Notes: generated by a model not told the origin, from the sequence alone. A stretch of 64,000 bases of DNA from Xanthomarina sp. F1114 (GCF_026410255.1 NZ_JAPMLL010000002.1:124001-188000); one strand, 5' to 3'. Shown: positions 25,550-34,108, counted from the first letter of the stretch. Made by a program: numbers and translations.

Positions 25550-26536
25550 TTATTTCTTTTCTTTTTCAGCCTTTCTTTCTTCTTTTTCTAATTTTCTAAA
25601 ATACCCACGAGTCAAGAAATTATGTTTTAAAGCTTCCATGTTTTCATTAAATTTCTCGGTGCCTTCATTAATATTTTTAATGGTTTCATCTAATTGCTTC
25701 ACAAGATCAGGATCATTAGATAAGTAATTTATTGCGCCTTCTCCATCTTTTACATTCGTAATAGTTTCATTTAAATTAGTAATTACAGTCTGAATTTCTA
25801 CACTTGAAGTTTCTAGATTAGTAATAATGCTCCTAACCTTATTAGCTTCTGTAGTATCGTTTAATAATACACCTGCCACACTTTCTTCTAAATCTATCTT
25901 GCTTATAAGCGAATTAAGATGCAGCATGGTTCTATTAGCTTCGCGACTAGTAAGCTTTAAATTATTTAAAGTTTTCTTGATATCGTTTGCAGCTACCGAA
26001 TCGTTAATGAGCATACCTAAAGTACCTCTCCCCTTTGTTATATCATCTACAATACTCAATAATTTTGACGTTAATAGGGCTGCATTTTCATTGGTAGTGT
26101 TTAAAGTGTTTAACATTTCTCCAGTTCCTATTTTAGTATAAGTACTAATTACATCTCCTTGACTTATGGGGGCTGCAGATCCTTCACCCGGAATAATATT
26201 AACTAACATATTACCTACTAAACCATCAGAACCAATAGTTGCGATAGCATCTTTTTTTATATGCTGAACCATTTTCTCGTTAATAATAAGCTCTACATTA
26301 ATTGTAGAATCGTTTATCATATTAATATTTTTTACCGTTCCTACATTAATTCCAGAATAACGTACATTATTTCCCTGCATAAGCCCATTTACATTATTAA
26401 AATTTGCGCTTACGGTAAAGGTTTTATCGAACATATTTTTGTGCTCGCCAATAAAATAAATGGCTGTTATAAAAATAACCAAGCCAATAACTACGAAAAG
26501 TCCTAGGTTAAATGTCTCTTTTTTTGTTTTTTTCAT
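25550..26536 (-). CDS. MlaD-family (MCE domain) lipid-transfer protein
   Basis: 328 residues. An N-terminal membrane anchor (about 9-28) is followed by the MCE domain (FTVSANFNNVNGLMQGNNVRYSGINVGTVKNI, about 38-115) and a long helical tail (about 140-320). It would form a periplasmic ring that moves phospholipid between membranes together with the ATPase and permease encoded just upstream on the same strand. The C-terminus is very Lys/Glu-rich. Confidence 0.9.
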   Translation of the reverse strand: MKKTKKETFNLGLFVVIGLVIFITAIYFIGEHKNMFDKTFTVSANFNNVNGLMQGNNVRYSGINVGTVKNINMINDSTINVELIINEKMVQHIKKDAIATIGSDGLVGNMLVNIIPGEGSAAPISQGDVISTYTKIGTGEMLNTLNTTNENAALLTSKLLSIVDDITKGRGTLGMLINDSVAANDIKKTLNNLKLTSREANRTMLHLNSLISKIDLEESVAGVLLNDTTEANKVRSIITNLETSSVEIQTVITNLNETITNVKDGEGAINYLSNDPDLVKQLDETIKNINEGTEKFNENMEALKHNFLTRGYFRKLEKEERKAEKEKK

Positions 26537-26595
26537 TGACTTATTTGTAATTCATTCCCTTGATTTTAACATCTCGACAGGGAATTTCAGTTAAA

Positions 26596-27375
26596 CTATT
26601 TAAAAAACGCTTTTATTTGTTCTTCATTAGAAGAAGCCAATTCTGCAAAAGTTCCTTCAGCATAATTAGTACCATCTACCAATAAAATCATTCGTTCACT
26701 TACTACTCTAGCGCAATCCACATCATGCGTAATAATTAAGGAGGACGTTTTATATTGTTTTTGTACCCGTCTCATCAATTCAATAATTTCTTTAGACGTT
26801 ATGGGGTCTAATCCACTTGTTGGCTCATCGTATAAAATAATTTTTGGTTTTAAAATTAATGCTCTGGCTAAAGCAATACGTTTTTGCATTCCTCCTGAAA
26901 GTTCGGAGGGCATTAAATTAATAGTATGTGCCAAACCAACACTTTCTAAAGCTTCCATTATAAGTGGTGTTGTGTCTTCTACTGTTCCAAATTTTGCTTT
27001 ATGTCTTCGTAACGGAAACTCTAAGTTTTCTCTTATTGTCATGGAATCGTAAAGTGCATTTCCTTGAAATAGAAATCCAATTTCTGTACGAGTATCGTCT
27101 AATTCGGCCCGATTGAGTTTGGTAATATCCTTCCCCATAACTTTAATACTTCCAGAATCTGCCGACATTAAACCGACAAGACATTTTACCATGACGGATT
27201 TCCCTGCTCCAGACTTCCCCATAATTACCAGATTTTCTCCCTCATAAAGTTCTAAATTAAATCCGTTTAAAACATGGTTATCACCAAAGGACTTTCTTAA
27301 ACCTACAATTTCAAGCATAAGCTTTCTGTCTTGCATATTTTTAGAAGTATCAAATATGTTTTCGGTTTGATTCAT
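26596..27375 (-). CDS. ABC transporter ATPase of the MlaF type
   Basis: 259 residues with Walker A GKSGAGKS at 53-60, a Q-loop (FLFQGNALYDSM), signature LSGGMQKRIALARAL at about 158-172, Walker B ILYDEPTSGLDP, and the switch His in IITHDVD. It energises the permease encoded 3 bp upstream and works with the MCE protein downstream in retrograde or anterograde phospholipid transport (Mla-like system). Confidence 0.92.
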   Translation of the reverse strand: MNQTENIFDTSKNMQDRKLMLEIVGLRKSFGDNHVLNGFNLELYEGENLVIMGKSGAGKSVMVKCLVGLMSADSGSIKVMGKDITKLNRAELDDTRTEIGFLFQGNALYDSMTIRENLEFPLRRHKAKFGTVEDTTPLIMEALESVGLAHTINLMPSELSGGMQKRIALARALILKPKIILYDEPTSGLDPITSKEIIELMRRVQKQYKTSSLIITHDVDCARVVSERMILLVDGTNYAEGTFAELASSNEEQIKAFFK

Positions 27376-27378
27376 TTG

Positions 27379-28152
27379 TTAAATATCAATAAATATATCG
27401 GTTACAAAAACAGCTATAAAATCCAAAACAAATAAAAGCATGGAAGCATAAACAACTGCCGAATTTGCAGCCATTCCAACTCCAACTGTTCCTTTACTGC
27501 AAGTATAACCTTTAAAGCAACCTACGAGTCCAATAGCAAAACCAAAGAAATAAGTTTTTATAATTGCAGGAAAAATATCGCTAAACTCTAAAGCATTGAA
27601 AACCTTATTAAAATACAAAACAAAAGACACGTCTCCTTTTGTATTTTCAATTAAATAAGATCCAAAAAGTGCTACGGCATCTCCAAAAAGAACTAAGATT
27701 GGAAGCATAAGCGTGGCAGCTAAAATTCTTGTAACCACCAAAAACTTAAACGGGTTTGTACCTGAAACCTCCATGGCATCAATTTGCTCCGTAACTCTCA
27801 TTGAGCCTAACTCTGCACCAATTCCAGAGGCAATTCTTCCTGCAAAAGTTAGAGCTATTATTACAGGACCAATTTCTCTAATAATAGAAATACTAACCAT
27901 AGAAGGCATCCAAGATACGGCACCAAACTCTTCTAAGGTTGGTCTGGTTTGAATGGTTAATACTAAACCTATAATAAATCCAGTAACTCCTACTAATAAT
28001 ATTGACTTATTTCCTATGTTATAACACTGCTTCAACAGTTCTTTTAACTCGAAGGGTCTAGAAAAAACTTCCTTAAAAAAACGCCCAGCAAAATATGAAA
28101 GTTCGCCAATTTCAATAAAAAAAGATTTAAAAACGCTCTTAGATTTCTGCAT
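27379..28152 (-). CDS. ABC transporter permease of the MlaE type
   Basis: About 257 residues from MQKSKSVFKSFFIEIGELSYFAG; an upstream ATG at 28194 would add 14 residues that do not fit the family. It has five to six membrane segments and the conserved MlaE stretch REIGPVIIALTFAGRIASGIGAELGSMRVTEQIDAMEV, which forms the coupling helix. It is the first gene of the three-gene lipid transport operon. Confidence 0.9.
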   Translation of the reverse strand: MQKSKSVFKSFFIEIGELSYFAGRFFKEVFSRPFELKELLKQCYNIGNKSILLVGVTGFIIGLVLTIQTRPTLEEFGAVSWMPSMVSISIIREIGPVIIALTFAGRIASGIGAELGSMRVTEQIDAMEVSGTNPFKFLVVTRILAATLMLPILVLFGDAVALFGSYLIENTKGDVSFVLYFNKVFNALEFSDIFPAIIKTYFFGFAIGLVGCFKGYTCSKGTVGVGMAANSAVVYASMLLFVLDFIAVFVTDIFIDI

Positions 28153-28338
28153 ATTGCAATTGTGTCTGTCTCTCAAAGATAAGCTATAGTCCATGAAATT
28201 AAAAGTTATCTCAAGAGGTTTTAAATCTTTGTTTACATATTCCTGAAAATTTTAAAAGTAATTTCCTTCATTTTATTATCTCAGTTTATAAATACTTATA
28301 GATAAATCAATATCTTGTAAAAATCTTGAAAAAATACC

Positions 28339-29106
28339 ATGGACAACATGAATTTGAATTTAGCAGTACTTATAGATGGAGACAATATCCCATCGGCTTA
28401 TGTAAAAGAAATGATGGAGGAAATTGCAAAATATGGCAATCCTACCATTAAAAGAATTTACGGAGATTGGACCAAACCTCATCTTTCTAAATGGAAGGAT
28501 CTCTTATTACAAAATGCTATTACACCTATACAACAATACGCCTATACCACTGGAAAAAACGCTACAGATTCCGCTATGATTATTGATGCTATGGACATTC
28601 TCTACTCTAATAAAGTGAATGGTTTTTGTTTGGTTTCTAGCGATAGTGATTTTACAAGATTGGCAACTAGATTAAGAGAAGCTGGAATGCAGGTGATTGG
28701 AATTGGAGAAAAAAAGACACCAACTCCGTTTATTGTAGCCTGCGATAAATTTATTTATGTTGAAATATTAAGAACTCAATCTGAAAAGAAAGACGAAACT
28801 AGCAGCAAGGATAAAAATAAAGACAGCATCGATAAAATTACACCTCAAGTTATTAAATTAATCTCTACAACTATTGATGATTTATCCGATGAAGACGGCT
28901 GGGCATTTCTTGGAGATGTTGGAGGTTTATTACAGAAGAAACAACCTAATTTCGATTCTAGAAACTATGGTTTTGAAAAATTAACACCTTTGATTAAATC
29001 TACCGACAGTTTTGAAATAGAACAAAGGGAAACCCCTAAAAGCAAGCATAAATTAATTTATGTGAAGAACATTGAAAAGTCAAAAAAGAAGTCAAAAAAA
29101 CAATAA
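28339..29106 (+). CDS. NYN-domain RNase with LOTUS/OST-HTH-like C-terminus
   Basis: 255 residues. The NYN (PIN-like, DUF88/LabA) domain covers about 5-145: LAVLIDGDNIPSAYV, GKNATDSAMIIDAMD and LVSSDSDFTRLATRLREAG give the conserved aspartates of the metal-dependent RNase site. A linker and an OST-HTH/LOTUS-like domain (about 165-245; LISTTIDDLSDEDGWAFLGDVGGLL) follow, then a Lys-rich tail. Expected to cleave or bind RNA in the cytoplasm. Confidence 0.85.
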   Translation: MDNMNLNLAVLIDGDNIPSAYVKEMMEEIAKYGNPTIKRIYGDWTKPHLSKWKDLLLQNAITPIQQYAYTTGKNATDSAMIIDAMDILYSNKVNGFCLVSSDSDFTRLATRLREAGMQVIGIGEKKTPTPFIVACDKFIYVEILRTQSEKKDETSSKDKNKDSIDKITPQVIKLISTTIDDLSDEDGWAFLGDVGGLLQKKQPNFDSRNYGFEKLTPLIKSTDSFEIEQRETPKSKHKLIYVKNIEKSKKKSKKQ

Positions 29107-29112
29107 ACCTAC

Positions 29113-30000
29113 ATGAAACAAATACTACTAACAGGATTTTTTACCATAGTTTTTCTAAGTGCATCTATGGCTCAAAAACACAAACCAGCTTACCAATTAT
29201 TTAAAAACAACGGAAAATCGGCTAATTATGAAAAAATGATTAGCGATTTAGCTAAAAGTGATATGGTTTTTTTTGGGGAATACCACAACAATCCAATTTC
29301 GCATTGGCTCCAATTAGAAATGAGTAAAAGTTTCTTCGAAATTAAGGATGACAAACTATTTTTTGGAGCTGAAATGTTTGAAAATGGCAACCAATTGGTT
29401 TTGAACGAATACCTAAACGGTTTCTATCCTGAAGATAAAATGCTCCCAGAAATCACCCAATTATGGAGTAATTACAAAACAGATTATAAACCATTAGTCG
29501 ATTTTGCTAAGGAGAATAAATTACGCTTTATAGCCACCAATATTCCTAGAAGATATGCCTCTATGCTGCATAAAAAAGGCATGGATGCTTTAAAAGAATT
29601 AAGTCCAGAAGCTCTTGCTATGGTAGGTCCCGACTTAGAAGCTTATTTTGATCCAACAGTAAAAGCATATGCGGAAATGGCCGACCACATGGGTGGACAC
29701 GTACCTCCAAACATGCTGAATATTCAAATAGCTCAGGCCTCGAAGGATGCCACCATGGCCCACTTTTCTCTTAAGAATTTTAATGATGGAGATTTACTTT
29801 TTCATTTTGGAGGCTCTTATCATTCCAATTACAATCAAGGTATTATTTGGTGGATTAATAAAATCCAACCTGGTATAAATATAAAATCGGTTGCAACACT
29901 TATGCAATCTGAATGGGACGAGATGAGCAAAGAAGATAAAGCGGAAATAGCGAATTATATTATTGTTGTTGCAGATAATATGACACAGACAAAAAGATAG
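29113..30000 (+). CDS. Secreted ChaN-like haem-binding family protein
   Basis: 295 residues with a signal peptide (about 1-20, cleaved after SMAQ). The ChaN/DUF399 pattern is clear: MVFFGEYHNNPISHWLQLEM, FFGAEMFENGNQLVLNEYL, IATNIPRRYASML, and DLLFHFGGSYHS. ChaN binds haem as a dimer and is linked to iron uptake. It starts 6 bp after the NYN gene stop, although a functional link is not obvious. Confidence 0.8.
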   Translation: MKQILLTGFFTIVFLSASMAQKHKPAYQLFKNNGKSANYEKMISDLAKSDMVFFGEYHNNPISHWLQLEMSKSFFEIKDDKLFFGAEMFENGNQLVLNEYLNGFYPEDKMLPEITQLWSNYKTDYKPLVDFAKENKLRFIATNIPRRYASMLHKKGMDALKELSPEALAMVGPDLEAYFDPTVKAYAEMADHMGGHVPPNMLNIQIAQASKDATMAHFSLKNFNDGDLLFHFGGSYHSNYNQGIIWWINKIQPGINIKSVATLMQSEWDEMSKEDKAEIANYIIVVADNMTQTKR

Positions 30001-30066
30001 TTATTAATACATACTAACTTAATTTCTAGAAAGTAATAAGCATCTAAATTTCTAGGAACTACATAA

Positions 30067-30708
30067 TTATTTTTGGTAATAACTTTGGTGCATTTTTTTA
30101 ATTTGATCTAGAAGTTCTCCTTTTCCAGGACCTTTTATAGTCCCATTTTTAATAATTTCTCCAGCAGGAATAAATATAATAGGAGCTGGTGCTACGTCAA
30201 ACTCCGCTAACCATTCTCCCAATTGTTTTGCCGAACTCAAATAATAAAGACCACCTATTTGAGCCCAAGCATGAGCTCCAGCACACATTGGACAATGCTC
30301 GCCTGTGGTGTACATTTTAAGGTTTTGGCGTTCTTCTAAACTTAAATTTTCTAGTGCCCAATGAGCCAACTCAATTTCAGGATGAGCCAAGACATTTTTT
30401 TCGTTTACACGGTTTCTAGCTGTCGCGATAACTTCATTCTTAGAGTTAACCAAAACAGATCCAAAAGGCTTGTCACCGGCATCTAAAGATTCTTGAGCTA
30501 ATTCTAAACAGTCCTTTAAAAATTTTAAATCTGTTTCCGTAAACTCAGTTTCTTGATCTAATTTATTCTGTGTCATAACATACTTTTTTTCAGAGTTATT
30601 TGTAGACTTTAAATGGTTCTCAGATTGTGTAAACGCAATCAAACTGGATAAAACAAATCCTAAAGTTAAGCATATTGTTCTCATAATTATATTCCTGTTT
30701 TGGTTCAT
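30067..30708 (-). CDS. Nucleoside/cytidine deaminase-like protein with an N-terminal export signal
   Basis: 213 residues. The deaminase domain (about 57-200) has the zinc site His109-Pro-Glu111 (AHPEIELAHW, in place of the usual HAE) and Cys139/Cys142 (EHCPMCAGAHAW). Glu111 is the proton shuttle. It resembles guanine deaminases of the CDA fold. Residues 1-28 look like a signal peptide (RTICLTLGFVLSSLIAF then TQ), unusual for this cytosolic family. A second Met at 45 could give a cytosolic form. The gene may also start at Met9. Confidence 0.8.
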   Translation of the reverse strand: MNQNRNIIMRTICLTLGFVLSSLIAFTQSENHLKSTNNSEKKYVMTQNKLDQETEFTETDLKFLKDCLELAQESLDAGDKPFGSVLVNSKNEVIATARNRVNEKNVLAHPEIELAHWALENLSLEERQNLKMYTTGEHCPMCAGAHAWAQIGGLYYLSSAKQLGEWLAEFDVAPAPIIFIPAGEIIKNGTIKGPGKGELLDQIKKMHQSYYQK

Positions 30709-30804
30709 TCAAATTTAAGTGATTATATAAATGATTTAAAATACGAATTAAATAGTTAAGAAAAGAATGTTCTAGAGCTAAGATGGTATCTATATTTTGA
30801 AAGC

Positions 30805-31068
30805 CTGTCTGAAAGTAGAAAGCATGACAGATAAACGGACTTGATTGCCCCGTGTCTCATATCAACATTTTGAGAAAAGCCAATCCAAAGCGTTAGATTA
30901 CTTTTTTGTTTTAAAAATTTGCTTGAAAGTAGAAGCTTGACAGATATATGGGACTTGGCTGCGCCGAGTCCTTTATCAACATCTTGAGAAAAGCCGATTC
31001 ATAAAAATGAATCGCTTTTTTATTTTAAAAATTTGCTAGAAAGCGAGCTTTCCCGCAAATTTTTAAAA
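30805..31068. repeat. Two degenerate direct repeats of about 115 bp plus an inverted fragment
   Basis: Copy A (about 30805-30922) and copy B (about 30919-31036) share, in order, GAAAGTAGAA, TTGACAGAT or ATGACAGAT, GGACTTG, TATCAACAT, TTGAGAAAAGCC and TTTTAAAAATTTGC. The last 14-mer occurs at 30909-30922 and 31023-31036, and inverted at 31055-31068, so 31023-31068 is a hairpin with 14-bp arms. Copy B contains a 9-bp imperfect palindrome (GGACTTGGC/GCCGAGTCC). No coding potential. It is chromosomal DNA just left of the integrated element. The origin is unknown. Confidence 0.6.
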
Positions 31069-31071
31069 CAA

Positions 31072-31099
31072 AAAAGCCGAAACTTTCGTTTCGGCTTTT
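31072..31099 (-). terminator. Original terminator of the tRNA-Leu operon, now left of the element
   Basis: An 11-bp stem AAAAGCCGAAA (31072-31082)/TTTCGGCTTTT (31089-31099) with a 6-nt loop and A-rich DNA to its left suits leftward transcription. It lies 6 bp left of the attL copy of the tRNA 3' end, where the tRNA operon terminator would be before insertion. Confidence 0.65.
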
Positions 31100-31104
31100 C
31101 ATCT

Positions 31105-31119
31105 GTACTGAAGACGGGA
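31105..31119. repeat. Left attachment-site repeat (copy of the tRNA-Leu 3' end)
   Basis: GTACTGAAGACGGGA is identical to 36840-36854, the 3' end of tRNA-Leu(UAA). Identity stops at both sides, as expected of the crossover core of tyrosine-recombinase integration. Confidence 0.8.
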
Positions 31120-31206
31120 GGATAACCCCCTTTATTTAAACACTTCTTAAAACGCTTTAAAACACACAAAAAGCCTTTGCAGTTAACACATTGCACTGTA
31201 TATCAA

Positions 31207-31233
31207 TACTTTTAGAAACATAAACTAAAAGTA
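31207..31233. repeat. Perfect 9-bp inverted repeat inside the left end of the element
   Basis: TACTTTTAG (31207-31215) and CTAAAAGTA (31225-31233) with a 9-bp spacer lie between attL and the integrase promoter. A possible recombination-accessory or regulatory site. Confidence 0.4.
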
Positions 31234-31252
31234 ACTAAAATTAAAGCAAATA

Positions 31253-31278
31253 AAATTCACAATACAAAAACCGTACAA
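31253..31278 (+). repeat. Left subterminal 26-bp direct repeat
   Basis: 26 bases are identical to 36757-36782 near the right end. The block ends in CCGTACAA, which is repeated again at 31280-31287 (period 9). Likely arm-type integrase sites and/or an operator, since the tandem CCGTACAA lies just before the integrase -7 element. Confidence 0.6.
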
Positions 31279-31305
31279 GCCGTACAAAAATCATTTTTTT
31301 ACTAT

Positions 31306-31313
31306 TATATTTG
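31306..31313 (+). promoter_or_regulatory. -7 element of the integrase promoter
   Basis: TATATTTG matches TAnnTTTG exactly. No TTTG is at -33. Instead the tandem CCGTACAA repeats end 18 bp upstream. Predicted start about 31320, leader about 23 nt to the ATG at 31343. Confidence 0.55.
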
Positions 31314-31342
31314 TATTGTTCAAAATTCAATACTATATAATT

Positions 31343-32707
31343 ATGGCTACTATTAATTTTTTATTTCGTTCTACAAGAAAAAGCGCACCTTTAACAGTTC
31401 GGTTATTATTTAGAGATAAAAAAGGAAAAGATCACACATTAAGCGCAAAAACAAAATATATCGTTTCGGCTGAATACTGGAAGTTTCACAATAAGAATTC
31501 TAAAGATGCAAGTATTAAAAGTCAAAAGGTAAAAATTAATGCAGATCTTATAGTTATTGAAAATTATCTATTGCAAGAATTTAACAAATTAACTATTAAC
31601 ACAATAAATAAAGACTGGTTAAAAAATCAACTTGAATTATTCTACAACCCTTTTACAGAAACAAAACAAAGTGACTTATTAATTGATGCAATACAACGTA
31701 TTATTGATGAAGCACCAACAAGAAAAAACGGCATAGGTGGTTTAGGTTTATCTAAAAGTAGAATCAATTCTTATATTTCTTTAAAGAATATAATTACTGA
31801 ATATCAAAAACAAAAAAGATTTAAGGTAAAAGATGTAGATATAAAATTTTCAAAAGACTTTTTAATATACTTACTTAACAAGAAAAACTATCAAAAGAGT
31901 TATGCCCTAAAAAAAATAGCAGACTTAAAAACGGTTTGCAATGATGCTTCTTTTTATGGAATAGAAACCAGCACGCAATTAAAAAAAATTGATAGTACTA
32001 AACCTCAAAATGAAAACATACTATATTTAAACCCTAAAGAATTAAAACAAATAGAAGATACAAACCTATTAAATGAAGCACATATAAACGCTCGTAAATG
32101 GTTATTATTAGGGTGCAATATAGGGCAAAGAGGTGGCGACCTTTTACAATTGAACGAAGCTAATTTTATTAATCGTAATGGTTTAGAGGTAATAGAACTG
32201 AAGCAACAAAAGACTGGCAAAAATGTAACCATACCAGTATTAGAAAAAACTAAAGAAATTATTAAAGCTGGCTATCCTTATAAAATATCAATACAAAAAT
32301 TCAACAATTATATTAAAGATATCTGTAAACTTGCTGGAATTGATGAAATGATAAAAGGATCTAAAATCCTTATGGTAGATGAAAATAATAATGAAATACC
32401 TAAAGACAATAAAGGCAATTATATTTCAAAAGGATTTAAAAGAAAAATAGCTGGCACTTATCCTAAATGGGAATTAATGGCATCACATGTTTGCAGAAGA
32501 TCCTTTTGCAGTAACTTATATGGAATATTACCAACGCCTTTAATAATGAGTGTATCGGCACATAGTTCAGAAAAAATGTTGTTAAATTATATCGGCAAAG
32601 ATAGTTTAGATTATGCCCAGCAGATAGCAGACTTCTATACTTTGCAAGCATTAAAAGAGAAAAAAGAACCTCAACTTAATTTAATTAAAAAAGTAGCAAA
32701 CCAATAA
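31343..32707 (+). CDS. int: Site-specific tyrosine recombinase (integrase)
   Basis: 454 residues from MATINFLFRSTRKSAPLTVRLLF, the usual Bacteroidota integrase start; a TTG nine codons upstream precedes the predicted start of transcription. An arm-binding N-terminal region and a SAM-like core-binding domain (about 110-215) precede the catalytic domain. Residues are Arg263 (NIGQRGGDLL, replacing the usual GxRxSE), Lys in QQKTGKN, His382-x-x-Arg385 (ASHVCRRSF), His407 (SAHSS) and Tyr416 (LLNYIG). It would integrate and excise the element at the tRNA-Leu 3' end. Confidence 0.93.
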   Translation: MATINFLFRSTRKSAPLTVRLLFRDKKGKDHTLSAKTKYIVSAEYWKFHNKNSKDASIKSQKVKINADLIVIENYLLQEFNKLTINTINKDWLKNQLELFYNPFTETKQSDLLIDAIQRIIDEAPTRKNGIGGLGLSKSRINSYISLKNIITEYQKQKRFKVKDVDIKFSKDFLIYLLNKKNYQKSYALKKIADLKTVCNDASFYGIETSTQLKKIDSTKPQNENILYLNPKELKQIEDTNLLNEAHINARKWLLLGCNIGQRGGDLLQLNEANFINRNGLEVIELKQQKTGKNVTIPVLEKTKEIIKAGYPYKISIQKFNNYIKDICKLAGIDEMIKGSKILMVDENNNEIPKDNKGNYISKGFKRKIAGTYPKWELMASHVCRRSFCSNLYGILPTPLIMSVSAHSSEKMLLNYIGKDSLDYAQQIADFYTLQALKEKKEPQLNLIKKVANQ

Positions 32708-32803
32708 GCAAACCCTAATAAGGGGTATGGCCTTTAATCACTACGATTTTATATATCCCTACATCGCTGATTAGTCAGGATTTTACTCAGTGTAAAATTT
32801 ATA

Positions 32804-32812
32804 GGGGGGGGG
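32804..32812 (+). repeat. Run of nine G
   Basis: An uninterrupted G9 lies 34 bp before the next ORF, in otherwise AT-rich DNA, right after a 7-bp hairpin (ATTTTAC/GTAAAAT). Such tracts can change length by slippage. Confidence 0.6.
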
Positions 32813-32845
32813 TATTAAAAAGATAACTATTTAAAAACAAATACA

Positions 32846-33109
32846 ATGAATACAAAAAACCTAATTACGTTCAATTTCAGATCAACCGATCAATTAATTA
32901 AAGTACAAAACAACTTACTGGAGGTAATTGAAGATTTTAAAACTGATAGCGGTTTTTTTAATAGATACTTCCACATACTACCTTTTTTTAAAAATAAAGA
33001 AGATGCTTTTTTATGTGTAAACGTACAATATTTTAAAACCTATAATAAGTTTAAATATAATTCTTATGATGCTTTTAAAAACAATATAGAATCTATAAAA
33101 GTTGAATAA
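32846..33109 (+). CDS. Small protein of the element, function unknown
   Basis: 87 residues, MNTKNLITFNFRSTDQLIKV onward, rich in Phe, Tyr, Asn and Lys; no signal peptide or membrane segment. Expected to be a small alpha/beta protein. It sits between the integrase and a second unknown gene, and the G9 tract lies 34 bp upstream. I recognise no family. Confidence 0.6.
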   Translation: MNTKNLITFNFRSTDQLIKVQNNLLEVIEDFKTDSGFFNRYFHILPFFKNKEDAFLCVNVQYFKTYNKFKYNSYDAFKNNIESIKVE

Positions 33110-33132
33110 GTAGTAATATAAAAACCGTTCAA

Positions 33133-33744
33133 ATGAGTAAAGGAATAAACAAACCTAAAGACAATGAATTAAGAGAAGACTTAATTTCTATTTTAGAAAT
33201 AAAAGAGAGAATAAAAACACTTGATTTAATTAGGTTAAAAGAATTAGTTATTTATTTAGATAAATCTATTCAAAACCTATTAAAAACCATTACCAATAGA
33301 GGAATAGCTTGTCCTGATGAAAGTTTTGAATATACCGCAAAAAATTGCTTTCAATATGGGTATAATTATTATGATCTAATTTCTTTAAGAGAGTTTATAT
33401 TAAAAAGAATAAACGAATTAGAACAACCTTTAAAAAATACCAACGACAACCAGCTGGAGGATCTTCCTAAATGGTTTCCAATTGGTTTAGGTTTTGCAAC
33501 TGGAGAAATACAAGAAATGATAAACAAAGGTATTTCTGCAAGTCAAATAGCAATTAAACGAACTAAAAAGCGTAGTAATGCAAATTATGTTTCGTTTACA
33601 AGTAATAATACAACCGATCTAAAAAATATATATTCAGATTTTGACAAATTAGAATTAGTTTACAATTATTGTATTGAAAAGGATATAAATATTTGTAACG
33701 ACTTTATGAATGCGTATAATATTAAATTAAAAGAATTGAACTAA
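33133..33744 (+). CDS. Helical protein of the element, function unknown
   Basis: 203 residues, mostly predicted helix. N-terminal MSKGINKPKDNELREDLISILEIKERIKTL. The middle part has LPKWFPIGLGFATGEIQEMINKGISASQIAIK, which looks like a short HTH-like region. There is no enzyme motif and no signal peptide. It starts 23 bp after the previous stop, so the two are probably co-transcribed. Function unknown; a regulatory or accessory recombination role is possible. Confidence 0.6.
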   Translation: MSKGINKPKDNELREDLISILEIKERIKTLDLIRLKELVIYLDKSIQNLLKTITNRGIACPDESFEYTAKNCFQYGYNYYDLISLREFILKRINELEQPLKNTNDNQLEDLPKWFPIGLGFATGEIQEMINKGISASQIAIKRTKKRSNANYVSFTSNNTTDLKNIYSDFDKLELVYNYCIEKDINICNDFMNAYNIKLKELN

Positions 33745-33752
33745 AGTAAATC

Positions 33753-33774
33753 GTTACTGTAACGTTACTGTAAC
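33753..33774 (+). promoter_or_regulatory. Tandem operator GTTACTGTAAC upstream of the HTH gene
   Basis: Two adjacent identical copies of the near-palindrome GTTACTGTAAC (33753-33763 and 33764-33774) lie 26 bp before the perfect -7 element TAGTTTTG (33801-33808), which has no TTTG at -33. Position about -51 fits an activator or autoregulatory site. Confidence 0.5.
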
Positions 33775-33837
33775 ACCCCAAAATAGCAGTAAGTTAGGAA
33801 TAGTTTTGTAGAATATTAATCATAAATATTTTACAGA

Positions 33838-34098
33838 ATGAAAATACAAGTTGAATTACCAGCCGAATTAAAAGAAGATATTAATTTTTTAAAAAATCAA
33901 ATATCTAATCTACAAGAAAACTTTACACCAAAGAAACCAAAAACATATTTAAGTCGTGCTGAGGTTTCAAAAATGCTAAATGTTTCATACGTCACATTAA
34001 ATAAATGGAATCGTAGCGGCAAACTTAAAGCCGTTGGTATTGGTGGCCGTGTTTTATACCGTCAAGAAGATATTGACAATGCAATCGTTGAACTATAA
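33838..34098 (+). CDS. Helix-turn-helix (excisionase/MerR-like) protein
   Basis: 86 residues. An N-terminal coiled segment (ELPAELKEDINFLKNQISNLQENF) is followed by an HTH_17-type winged helix: YLSRAEVSKMLNVSYVTLNKWNRSGKLKAVGIGGRVLYRQEDIDNAI (about 41-86). This family acts as excisionase or as a replication/transfer regulator in Bacteroidota elements. It has its own promoter with a tandem operator. Its 3' end is followed after 10 bp by the DUF3987 gene. Confidence 0.85.
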   Translation: MKIQVELPAELKEDINFLKNQISNLQENFTPKKPKTYLSRAEVSKMLNVSYVTLNKWNRSGKLKAVGIGGRVLYRQEDIDNAIVEL

Positions 34099-34108
34099 AA
34101 TCCGCTCA

